Shown one piece after another: positions 25,831 to 34,900 of a stretch of DNA of 64,000 bases. Source of the DNA: Streptomyces sp. RPA4-2 (GTDB lineage: Bacteria; Actinomycetota; Actinomycetes; Streptomycetales; Streptomycetaceae); NCBI RefSeq assembly GCF_012273515.2, contig NZ_CP050975.2, positions 682,001 through 746,000 of the forward strand, read 5' to 3'. The notes under the pieces are model-generated. The model worked only from the letters and a program-made list of their open reading frames with translations, was not told where the DNA came from and searched no databases. Both the position numbers and the translations under genes were made by a program. The first letter of the stretch is position 1. Each line of letters opens with the position of its first letter.

Positions 25831-26151
25831 GTTCCCAATCTACCCGCGGCATCCAGTCCGCACCTCTGCTACCTGGGCTTATGCCCGTCCGGCACCGCCG
25901 GAATGGCCGCGGCCGGGTTGTTGAGCTCGTGCGTGCGTGAACCCCGCCGCCGGCGAGCCGAGCGCGAGCACCCGCTCGCGTCGGCCGGCCACCGGCTGAA
26001 TGTTCTTGAGAGGGAAGAACAGCCCCTCCAGCAGATGTAGCACGAGGTCACCGGTGGCCGGCGCTTTCACCTTTCGAGCGGAACAACGACCAGGATCAGT
26101 GATCGTCAGCGGTGTGATCATGAGGGCGCTAGGTTGTGGTCGGAGGTGACC
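25831..26151. other. Divergent promoter region between two regulators
   Basis: 321 bp, no gene. It contains the leaderless-type hexamer of the LAL gene (25837-25842) and an odd palindrome GATCA-G-TGATC at 26094-26104, 48 bp before the start at 26152. Confidence 0.4.
25837..25842 (-). promoter_or_regulatory. Candidate -10 hexamer for leaderless LAL transcript
   Basis: TAGATT on the minus strand ends six bases before the ATG of the LAL regulator, which lacks a convincing Shine-Dalgarno sequence. Confidence 0.35.
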
Positions 26152-27192
26152 ATGCTGGAAGTTCTCGGGCTGGACCAGCCTGCCGAGGCGTTGTACATCA
26201 TCCTGGTCGACAACCCGCCCATGTCCGTCGAGCAGTTGTGCCGCCGTACCGGCATCGAGCCCGACACCGCCATCGCCGCTCTGGTGCGGCTGGAGGACGG
26301 CGGCTTGATATCCCGGCTGCCCGGCAGTCCGCCCATGTACACCGCGATGCCACCCGACCACGCCCTGGAAGTGCTTCTGCTCGCTCGCGAACGTGACATC
26401 CACCGGGTGCGTGCGCTGAGCGAGCGGCTGACACAGCGGCACCGCGAGGCTCGTCGCAGCCGGGACTCGACGTCGCTGATCCAGGTGGTCACGGGCCGCG
26501 ACGGCGTCGCCCGCTGCGGGCAGCAGTTGTTCAAACGGGCCGAGCGGGAGATCCGCGGCATCGACGCGCCTCCCTATGCCCAGGCGAGTGACGGCGAACG
26601 CGTCAACTCCGCCACCGCCGTGGCCGGACGCAGCGTTCGCAGCCGCTTCATCCATGCCCGGGACACCCTCAGCATGCCCGGTGTCGTGGCGCGGGTGGAG
26701 GTCGACATCTCGGCGGGCGAAGAGGTCCGGTTCCTGCCCGAGGCCCCGATGAAGCTGATCATCGCGGACGACCAGGCAGCGCTGATTCCGCTGCTGGCCA
26801 CACCTCAGGTGCTGGACGCGTGCATCCTGGTCCATCCCTCCGCCCTGCTCGACGCGCTGTCCACCCTCTTCGAGTCACTGTGGGAGCAGGCGCAGCCGTA
26901 CCTGCCGGGAAGACCGGCGTCGGTCGGCCCGAACGAGTTCGTCAACGACGAGGAGCGGCGGATCATCTCCCTGTTAGCCATGGGTATGTCGGACGAGGCC
27001 ATCGCCCGACAACTGGGAATCGGCCACCGCACGGTGCAGCGCCGGGTACAGGCACTGCTAGGCCGGTTGGGGGCGGCTAGCCGGTTCCAGGCCGGAGTGC
27101 TCGCCGCCAGCCGCGGCTGGTGGCGGCCGGATCATGAACAGCACGCCGCACCCCTGGCGTTGAGCGGCGAGCCCGGTCGCGCCGGTCCGTGA
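26152..27192 (+). CDS. TrmB-like/LuxR-type transcriptional regulator with a TTA codon
   Basis: 346 residues from the ATG at 26152 (GGAGG five bases upstream). The N-terminus is a TrmB-like winged helix (EVLGLDQPAEALYIILVDNP and on to LVRLEDGGLISRLPG). The middle resembles the TrmB ligand or phospholipase-D-like sensor region, and the C-terminus is a LuxR helix-turn-helix (NDEERRIISLLAMGMSDEAI). This is a common streptomycete regulator type, often linked to antibiotic or sugar genes. Residue 275 is encoded by TTA (26974-26976), in the helix-turn-helix, so translation should depend on the bldA leucyl-tRNA and be delayed until development. Convergent with the S53 gene through a strong hairpin. 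Confidence 0.88.
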   Translation: MLEVLGLDQPAEALYIILVDNPPMSVEQLCRRTGIEPDTAIAALVRLEDGGLISRLPGSPPMYTAMPPDHALEVLLLARERDIHRVRALSERLTQRHREARRSRDSTSLIQVVTGRDGVARCGQQLFKRAEREIRGIDAPPYAQASDGERVNSATAVAGRSVRSRFIHARDTLSMPGVVARVEVDISAGEEVRFLPEAPMKLIIADDQAALIPLLATPQVLDACILVHPSALLDALSTLFESLWEQAQPYLPGRPASVGPNEFVNDEERRIISLLAMGMSDEAIARQLGIGHRTVQRRVQALLGRLGAASRFQAGVLAASRGWWRPDHEQHAAPLALSGEPGRAGP

Positions 27193-27214
27193 GCCGCGGT
27201 GCGCGAACAGCCGT

Positions 27215-27247
27215 GGCCCGGCGGTGCGCGAGGCGCACCGCCGGGCC
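27215..27247. terminator. Bidirectional terminator, 15-bp arms
   Basis: GGCCCGGCGGTGCGC (27215-27229) pairs perfectly with 27233-27247 across the loop GAG, between the convergent TrmB/LuxR and S53 genes. Confidence 0.8.
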
Positions 27248-27276
27248 GGGCCGGCCATGAACCGGCCGGCCCCGTC

Positions 27277-30200
27277 TCACCTCGCCCGCAGACGGAAGTC
27301 CGACGTGACCACTCCCCCCTTCACCAGCCGGATCGACCGGGTCGTGGGCCGGTAGCCGTCGGCCCGCACGACCACCCGCACGGGACCGCCCTTCACCGGC
27401 AACCAGGCGGAGTACGTGCCGTCCTGAGCCGTCGTCGCGGTCAGAGCGCCGGTCGGGCCGTCGATGTCGATCGTGGCACCCTCGAGGGGCGCCACCTCAC
27501 CCGCGGGCGTCGTACCGGAGACGGTCCCGGTCAGCCGGCCCCAGCCGGCCGGCGGTACCACCGTCATGGCCACCGGCAGTGACACCGCGCCGTATGGGGT
27601 GTCCGTGTCGACGACGAGCGCGGCCCGGTGCGCACCGGCGTCGGCGGCGGTCATCGCCCCGGCGTCGAGGGTCAGCCGTATCCGGGCCGACCCGTGCGCT
27701 TCGACCGTGAGCTTCCCGGCCGATTCCGCGAGCCACGGTACGTCGCCATGTGCCTGGTCCCAGCCCGGCAGTTCGCGCACGGCCTGCTGCGGCACGCTGT
27801 AGGCGTCCATGCCCCCGATCGCGAACCAGCCGGGCGCCGACTGGGCACCGAGCACGGGTTCGGCCAGGTTGGGCAGCGCCGACCAGGTGTCGGTGGCCGG
27901 GTCATAGGCGTGCGCCTCGTTGGTCAGCGCACCGGCGCTCACCTCGAAGCCACCGGCGACCAGCAGTTGGCCGTCGGCCGCCGTCCCCGTGGCACCCCAG
28001 ACGTCGGCCGGGGCGTCGGCCACCCGGTGCCAGGTCCCGCTCGCCCGGTCCAGCGCGTAGGCGTGGTCGGTGGCCTGTGGGGAGTGACCGTCGGGCTCGT
28101 AGGCACCGCCCGCGCAGTGGGCCACGCCGTCCGCGACGCCGCACACCGGGTACGAGATCGGCTCCGGGTAGGGCTTGCCCGCCGACCAGGTGTCGGTCGC
28201 CGGGTCGTAGACCTGGACGTCGGCGCTGCCGCAGTTGATCCGGTCGCAGCCGCCGATCACGTACAGCCGGTCACCGAGGACGACCGAGCCGGCGGCACCG
28301 TACGCCTTGGGCGCGTCCGCGATCTGCGACCAGGTGTCGGTGACCGGGTCGTAGACCTCGCCGCCCGCGATGGGCGCGCCCGAGGCGTCGCGGCCGCCGG
28401 TGACGTACAGCTTGCCGCGGATGAAGCCGTAGGCCGGACCGAGTCGCTTGGTGGCCGGCGCCGTGAGTGCGCGCCAGGTCGCGGTACCCGGATCGTAGGC
28501 GGAGAAGGCACCGCTCCACTGGCCACCCGGAGCCTCACCGAGGCCGGCGTACAGCGTGCCGTCGTCGACCGCGGCGATCCCCGCGAAGGTCCCGGTCGGC
28601 AGGTCGGTCAGCGCGGACCATTCCTGCCCGGCCGGGGTGCGGGCTGCGGACGCCGGTGCGGCGGCGGTGCGCGGCAGGGTGTTCGGGGTGAGTGCCGCTC
28701 TGGCGTGCCGGGCGGGGGCACCGGCCGATGCCGCCGGAGTGCCACCGAGGCTCTGCTCGCCGAGCGAGACGGTGGCGGGCGTACCGCCGGTGTTGTGAAC
28801 CGTGACCGTGACGTTCTTCCTGGCACCCCACGGCACGTCGGCCGTCACCGCCTGGACGTCGTAGCGCAGTTGAGCCGGGTGCAGGGTGAAGTCGGCCGTG
28901 GTGACGGTGTCGGCCCGTACCCTGACCGTGTCGGTGACGGGCGGGTATCCGAAGCCGGGCAGGCCCGCGGTGAATTTCTGCGGGCCCGTGCGCGACGAGA
29001 ACAGCCAGTACAGGCCGTCGCCGCGTGCCAGGTCGCCCGGCGCGGCCACCATACGGCCGCTGTCGGCGGCCACCGCCGCGGCGGCGACGGTCGCGCCGAG
29101 GACGCCGTGGCCGGAGTTGGCGTCGTCGATCCGGCCGACCAGCAGCCCACCGGGACGGGTGACCAGGGCCGGGGTTCCGACTCTCACGTCGTCGATCTGC
29201 CAGATGCCGGTCAGGGAGCCCGTGAAGTGGAATCTGACGCGTACCGACTTCTTGCCGGCGTACGAGGCCAGCGGCACCGCTTCGTGAGCCGGACCGGCGA
29301 CGATGTCGGTGTGGTGCCACAGGGTGGTCCAGGTCGCGCCGCCGTCGGTGCTCGCGTCCACGTCCGCGGTCAGGTCGCCGACCCGGTAGAGCGAGGGCAA
29401 CGCCGTGTCGAACTGCAGCTCTGGGGCCCGCTCGGCGCTGAAGTCGTAGCTGGGGCTGATGAGTTCGGTGTCGGCGGGTGCCCAGCCCAGGGCGAAGTCG
29501 TCCACTTCGGCGAATCGGCCGGTGCCGCCGGTCTGGTTGCCCCGGTTGAGCGGGTCGTCGAACTGCCAGCCGCCGGCCGCGGTGTTGTCGCGGACCGTCC
29601 ATCCGTCGGGCCTGGCCGCGGTCGGGAAGGACTGCGACTCGCCACCGTGGTAGGTCATTTCGTAGCCGGGAGCCAGTGTGCCCGTGGTGTCGAGCGGCAG
29701 TGTCAGGTCGGCGGTGCGCGGGGCGGACCTCACCGGGGCAGTGGTGTCGGCGGCGCGGTAGCCGGGATAGAGCGCCGTGGCGTGCAGCGTGTAGGTGTGG
29801 TTCTCGGGCACGCGGACCGCGTACCGGCCGGTCGCCGGGTCGGTGAAGAACGTGCCGGGCACACCGTCGACCGTGAGCCGGGCGTAGACGCCCCAGCCGT
29901 GCTGCCCGCCGTCGCGGACGGTGCCGGACAGGGTCTGTGAGGGCAGCGCGGTCAGCGCCACGTTCTTGGTCAGTGTGGCACCGTCGTCCACGCGGACCGT
30001 GCCGAGGTCGGTGTCCCGGTAGCCGAAGGCGCTGATCGTCAGCGCGTACGAGCCCGCCGGTATGTCCAGCCGGTAGGCGCCCCGCGCGTCGGTGGTCGCC
30101 CGGTGGTCGCCGAGCGCGACCGTGGCGCCGGGCGCCGGCCGGCCGGTGCCCGCGTCGGTGACCGAGCCGGAGACGGTGCCGTGCGGACCGGGGCGGAAGG

Positions 30201-31536
30201 CGGTGGTGCCGTCCGGTGTGCCCAGCCCGCTCGGTCCGTCGTAGCCGGGCTGCGCGGAGCAGGTGAAGGCGGGGGTGCAGTCGGGTGTCGGGCCGTGGCC
30301 GCACACCGAGCGGTCGGCGCAACTGGCGTCGTCGCCCTGGGTCACGTCGTGGAGGGCGCCGGGCGCCTGGTACGGGTAGGCGGCCGGGTATGTTCCGGAG
30401 ACGGGGGTGCCGGCCAGCGCGTACACGCCGGCGATGATCGGCGCGGAGGCGCTGGTGCCCCCGTAGACGTTCCAGCCGCCGTCGGAGAAGGAGTTGTAGA
30501 CCGCCACGCCGGTGGCCGGGTCCGCGACGGCGCTGACATCCGCGACCGAGCGGCCCGCGCAGTCGACGGCCGACTGGAAGGCGGGTTTGGGCTCGACGTC
30601 CGAGCAGCCCGATCCGGGCGCGCCCCAGTGCTGCTGACCGTTGCCGTCGACGGTGGTCGCGTTCCACACCGACTCGTTCCAGCCGCGGGTACTGCCGTCG
30701 CGCGCCAGCGAGGTGCCGCCCACCGCCGTCACGTACGGCGAGGACGCCGGGTAGCTGGCGCCGTAGCCGTCGTCACCGGAGCTGAAGACGACCGCGACTC
30801 CTGGGTGGTTGAAGTACGCCTCGTCGTAGGCAAGTTGGCCGCTGTCGTCGCTGTAGCCGCCCCAGGAGTTGGAGACGTAGCGCGCGCCCAGGGACACGGC
30901 GGTGTTCTCGGCCGTGCCCAGGTCGTCGGAGGACGCGCTGTCGGCCTCGACGAGCAGGAGGTGCGCGTCGGGTGCGATCGCGGAGACCATGTCGAGGTCG
31001 AGGGAGATCTCGCCCGCCCAGCCGTCGTCTGCGGCCGGGTAGGCGGCGGCGCCGTGTTCGTCCACCTTCCGGAAGCAGCCGTTGTCCGAGGTGCAGGCGG
31101 GCAGCCCGTACTGCCTGCGGTAGACGGCGAGATCGGCCTCGGCGCCGGGGTTGTCGTAGGCGTCGACGATGGCGATCGTGGCCCCGGCCCCGCCGTCGGC
31201 CGGCAGCCCGTAGGCCGCGCGCAGGTCGGCCGGGGAGTAGCCGTCGGGGTCCGCCTGGCCGGCCGCGGCGCGGCGCAGGCCGAGCGTGGCGGGGACGTCG
31301 GTGCGGCGCAGGGCGAAACACGTGAAGGAGCCGGGTCGCGGTGTGCCGCAGGCGGGCTCGGCGGCGACGGTGGTCGCCGAGGAGGCGGACGGTTCGGACG
31401 TGGAGTGCGCGGCGAGGGCCTGTCCTGGCAGCAGTGCCACCAGGACGGCGAGGACGGCGGCGGCCACCGCGGCCGCGACGGACGGAGGGCGAGACGGTCT
31501 GCGCCGCCCGGGTCCGGCGGGCGATCTGTGCAGCAA
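27277..31536 (-). CDS. Secreted S53 (sedolisin) peptidase with CarboxypepD-reg and Kelch domains
   Basis: 1419 residues if it starts at TTG 31536, which has GGAG six bases upstream and gives a clean signal peptide (arginine-rich n-region, then AAAVAAAVLAVLVALLPGQA). An upstream ATG at 31638 has no ribosome site. S53 catalytic residues are Glu176 and Asp180 (GEISLDLDM), Asp255 (SSGDDGYG) and Ser362 (GGTSASAP). The usual sedolisin prodomain is absent. Next come repeated carboxypeptidase-regulatory-like beta domains (TVSGSVTDAGTGRPAPGATV), a jelly-roll-like segment with the words WQFDDPLNRGN, and Kelch repeats (EVYDPVTDTWSQIADAPKAY). It is a secreted acid-type endopeptidase, divergent from a full-length paralogue. 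Confidence 0.88.
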   Translation of the reverse strand: MLHRSPAGPGRRRPSRPPSVAAAVAAAVLAVLVALLPGQALAAHSTSEPSASSATTVAAEPACGTPRPGSFTCFALRRTDVPATLGLRRAAAGQADPDGYSPADLRAAYGLPADGGAGATIAIVDAYDNPGAEADLAVYRRQYGLPACTSDNGCFRKVDEHGAAAYPAADDGWAGEISLDLDMVSAIAPDAHLLLVEADSASSDDLGTAENTAVSLGARYVSNSWGGYSDDSGQLAYDEAYFNHPGVAVVFSSGDDGYGASYPASSPYVTAVGGTSLARDGSTRGWNESVWNATTVDGNGQQHWGAPGSGCSDVEPKPAFQSAVDCAGRSVADVSAVADPATGVAVYNSFSDGGWNVYGGTSASAPIIAGVYALAGTPVSGTYPAAYPYQAPGALHDVTQGDDASCADRSVCGHGPTPDCTPAFTCSAQPGYDGPSGLGTPDGTTAFRPGPHGTVSGSVTDAGTGRPAPGATVALGDHRATTDARGAYRLDIPAGSYALTISAFGYRDTDLGTVRVDDGATLTKNVALTALPSQTLSGTVRDGGQHGWGVYARLTVDGVPGTFFTDPATGRYAVRVPENHTYTLHATALYPGYRAADTTAPVRSAPRTADLTLPLDTTGTLAPGYEMTYHGGESQSFPTAARPDGWTVRDNTAAGGWQFDDPLNRGNQTGGTGRFAEVDDFALGWAPADTELISPSYDFSAERAPELQFDTALPSLYRVGDLTADVDASTDGGATWTTLWHHTDIVAGPAHEAVPLASYAGKKSVRVRFHFTGSLTGIWQIDDVRVGTPALVTRPGGLLVGRIDDANSGHGVLGATVAAAAVAADSGRMVAAPGDLARGDGLYWLFSSRTGPQKFTAGLPGFGYPPVTDTVRVRADTVTTADFTLHPAQLRYDVQAVTADVPWGARKNVTVTVHNTGGTPATVSLGEQSLGGTPAASAGAPARHARAALTPNTLPRTAAAPASAARTPAGQEWSALTDLPTGTFAGIAAVDDGTLYAGLGEAPGGQWSGAFSAYDPGTATWRALTAPATKRLGPAYGFIRGKLYVTGGRDASGAPIAGGEVYDPVTDTWSQIADAPKAYGAAGSVVLGDRLYVIGGCDRINCGSADVQVYDPATDTWSAGKPYPEPISYPVCGVADGVAHCAGGAYEPDGHSPQATDHAYALDRASGTWHRVADAPADVWGATGTAADGQLLVAGGFEVSAGALTNEAHAYDPATDTWSALPNLAEPVLGAQSAPGWFAIGGMDAYSVPQQAVRELPGWDQAHGDVPWLAESAGKLTVEAHGSARIRLTLDAGAMTAADAGAHRAALVVDTDTPYGAVSLPVAMTVVPPAGWGRLTGTVSGTTPAGEVAPLEGATIDIDGPTGALTATTAQDGTYSAWLPVKGGPVRVVVRADGYRPTTRSIRLVKGGVVTSDFRLRAR

Positions 31537-31616
31537 GGACGGCTCCAGGAGGTGACGGGGCGGGGGCCCGTGGGCCCGGCTTCGTTCGACACACGGGCGT
31601 TCAGCGGAAGAGACGT

Positions 31617-31660
31617 GTTGACCAGCACAAAAGTCCATCCATTCGCATCGGCTGGTCAAC
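31617..31660. repeat. Inverted repeat GTTGACCAGC / GCTGGTCAAC
   Basis: Perfect 10-bp arms (31617-31626 and 31651-31660) separated by 24 bp, about 80 bp upstream of the minus-strand S53 start. It could be an operator shared by the divergent pair or an mRNA leader hairpin. Confidence 0.5.
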
Positions 31661-31868
31661 GCGGACAGCTGGCGGTTTGACGCCGTGTCGTATTCACGCC
31701 TTCGACACATTCCGGTGAACGCGGGTCCGCAGCAGGCGTTTTGTGTCCGCTCAACGGACAGACGGAATCGCGCATTCTCTGCGAAACGCCCCTGAATCAC
31801 GACCGGGAGATACCGAGACGACACCTCAATATTGACGGTCAGTCACCATGGTCACGGAAAGCAAATGA

Positions 31869-31897
31869 TTGACACACGAATTACCGGCCCCGCTAAT
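31869..31897 (+). promoter_or_regulatory. Candidate vegetative promoter of the plus-strand S53 gene
   Basis: TTGACA (31869-31874, six of six) and GCTAAT (31892-31897) with 17-bp spacing, within an AT-richer patch about 85 bp before the TTG start. Confidence 0.45.
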
Positions 31898-31983
31898 TAG
31901 CCCCCGGTGAATACCGAGACATTCACCGTCGCCCGAGAGCCGTGTACGGGTCGACCCCAGCAACCACGCATGGGAGTCACACG

Positions 31984-34900
31984 TTGCGCACCACAGGCAC
32001 GACAACGCGAACCAGATCCCCTCTCAGACGAACGATATCCACCGGCCTGGCCGTCCTCGGCGCCACCGCGATGGCGCTGCTCGGCCTGCAGGCACCGGCG
32101 TCCGCCTCGGACGCCGCGCCAGCCTCCGCCTCTGCCGCCTCGGACGGCGCACGCCCGCTCTTCGAGCCGACGTGCGCCGTACCCAAGCGCAGCCACTTCT
32201 CCTGCTTCGCCCTGCGCCGCTCCGACGTGAAGTCGGTCAAGGGCGTGATGCGGTCGGCCGACACACCCAACGGCTACGGCGCCGCCGATCTGCAGAGTGC
32301 CTACAACCTGGCCGCCGACGGCGGTGGCGGGCAGACCGTCGCCATCGTCGACGCCTTCGACGACCCCAGCGCCGAGGCGGACCTCGCCGTCTACCGCGAG
32401 CAGTACGGACTGCCGGCCTGCACCACGGACAACGGCTGCTTCCACAAGGTCAGCCAGCGGGGCGGGACCGACTATCCCGATCCCGACCCCGGCTGGGCCG
32501 GCGAGATCTCTCTCGACCTCGACATGGTCTCCGCGGTCGCGCCCAACGCCCACATCCTGCTGGTCGAGGCGGACGACAACAGCTTCGAGAGTCTGTCCTC
32601 GGCGGTCGACGAAGCCGTCGCGCTCGGCGCGAAGTTCGTCTCCAACTCCTACGGCAGCGACTACCGCGGCGGCAACGGTGAGGACCCGTCCGAGACCACC
32701 ACGCTGGACGCCCACTACAACCACCCGGGTGTCGCGATCACCGCGTCCACGGGCGACTACGCCTACGGCGTCGGCTACCCGGCGGCCTCCCAGTACGTGA
32801 CCTCCGTGGGCGGCACCACGCTGACCCGGGCCCCCTCCACACCGCGCGGCTGGACCGAGTCCGCCTGGAACCTCGCCGGCTCCGGCTGCTCACTGTACGA
32901 ACCCAAGCCGGCGTTCCAGCACGACACCGGCTGTGACAACCGGGCGCTCGCCGACGTCTCCGCCGTCGCGGAGGACGTGGCGGTCTACCAGACCTACGGC
33001 AACGGCGGCTGGGCCGTGTACGGCGGCACCAGCGTCTCCGCTCCCATCATCGCGTCGGTGTACGCCGACGCCGGAACCCCCGTGAGCGGCACCTACCCGA
33101 ACTCCTACCCGTACGCGACGCATGCCGGGATCAACGACATCACCACCGGCAGCAACGGCAGTTGCTCCCCGTCGTACCTGTGCAACGGTACCGACGGCTA
33201 CGACGGTCCCACCGGCCTCGGCACCCCCGCCGGTCTGTCCGCGTTCCGCAGCGGCCCGCACGGCGTGATCGCCGGCAGCGTGACCGACGGCACCACCGGC
33301 AAGGCCGTCAGCGGAGCCACCGTCAGCGCGGGCACCAACGTCGCCCACACCGACGCCTCCGGCGCGTACTCCCTCGCGGTGCCGACCGGCACCTACGACG
33401 TCACCGTCCAGGCGTTCGGATACGCCGACGGCTCGGCCGACAAGGTCGTGGTCGACGACGGCGCCACGCTCACCAAGAGCTTCTCCCTCACCCCGGTACC
33501 CAGCCGGACCGTCGCAGGCAAGGTCGTCGACGGCTCCGGCCACGGATGGCCGCTCTACGCCAAGATCACCGCGGACGGCGTGCCCGGCTCCGTGTGGACC
33601 GACCCGGCCACCGGCTCCTACAGCCTCGACCTGCCCGAGGGGCACACTTACACCCTGCACGTCGCCACGGCCTCCACCGGCTACCGCGCCGTCACCAAGA
33701 AGATCGACGTCGGTGGCTCCGACCAGACCGTCGGCTTCTCGGTCCCCGTCGACTCCTGGGCCACCAGCACGCCCGGATATCAGGTCCACGACACCGGCAG
33801 CACCGAGCCCTTCGACGCCACCGACGCCCCGCCGGCGGGCTGGAGCGTGGTCAACGCGGATGGGACAGAGGGCGGTTGGCAGTTCGACGACCCCGGCAAC
33901 CGCGGCAACGGCACCGGCGGTGACGGCGCGTTCGCCGTCGTCGACAGCGACCACTTCGGCGGCGCGGCCTCCCAGGACACCTCGCTGGTGACCCCTGTCT
34001 ACGACTTCAGCGGCAAGGACAATCCCGAACTGGCCTTCAACACCCAGTACCAGCAGTTCACCAACCAGACCGCCGAGGTCGAGGCCACCGAGGACGGCGG
34101 CAAGACCTGGACCAAGGTCTGGACCGCGGGTTCATCGATCTTCCCCGGCCAGCGGATCACCGTCCCGCTCACCGACTTCGCGGGCAAGTCCGCGGTGCGG
34201 TTGCGCTTCCACTTCACCTCCCACTTCGGCTGGTGGTGGTCCGTCGACAACGTCCTCATCGGTGACCGCGAGGTCACACCCACACCGGGCGCCCTCGTCG
34301 TCGGCACCGTGACCGACGCGAACACCGCCACCGGCGTGGTGGGTGCCACCGTCACGAGCCAGGACAAGCCCGCCGAACAGGCCACCACGGTCGCCACCCC
34401 CGACGACCCCAACCTCCCCGACGGCTTCTACTCACTCCTCTCGACCACCTTCGGCAGTCACCCCTTCACCGCGGCCAAGTCCAAGTACACCTCCCTGTCC
34501 AAGGCGGCGAAGGTCGGCGCGGACAGCACGGTCACGGCCGACTTCAGACTCAAGGCCGGGAACATCACCATCACCCCCGCCTCCGTCGCCGCCACCGTCG
34601 CCTGGGGCGGATCCAAGTCACAGAACCTGACGGTGAAGAACACCGGCGGCGCGCCCGCGACGGTCAAGCTCGGCGAGCAGTCCGGCGCCTTCACCCAGCA
34701 GGGCAAGGGCGCCGCCCTGCGGACCGTCAAGGGCGACTTCACCCCACTGTCCAGCAAGGCCCACGCCAAGAGCGGCACGGCCAAGCCCGCTGCCGTCCCT
34801 TCCGACGGCCCGTGGCAGACGGTCCCCGACTTCCCTGGCGCCATCATGGACAACGCTGTCGGCGCGCATGACGGCAAGGTCTACTCGGCCTTCGGGTACA

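Larger units (their letters stand above)
31537..31983. other. Divergent promoter region of the two S53 genes
   Basis: 447 bp, noticeably less GC-rich than its surroundings. It holds an inverted repeat (31617-31660) and a sigma-70-like promoter (31869-31897), annotated separately. No other gene is seen. Confidence 0.5.
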
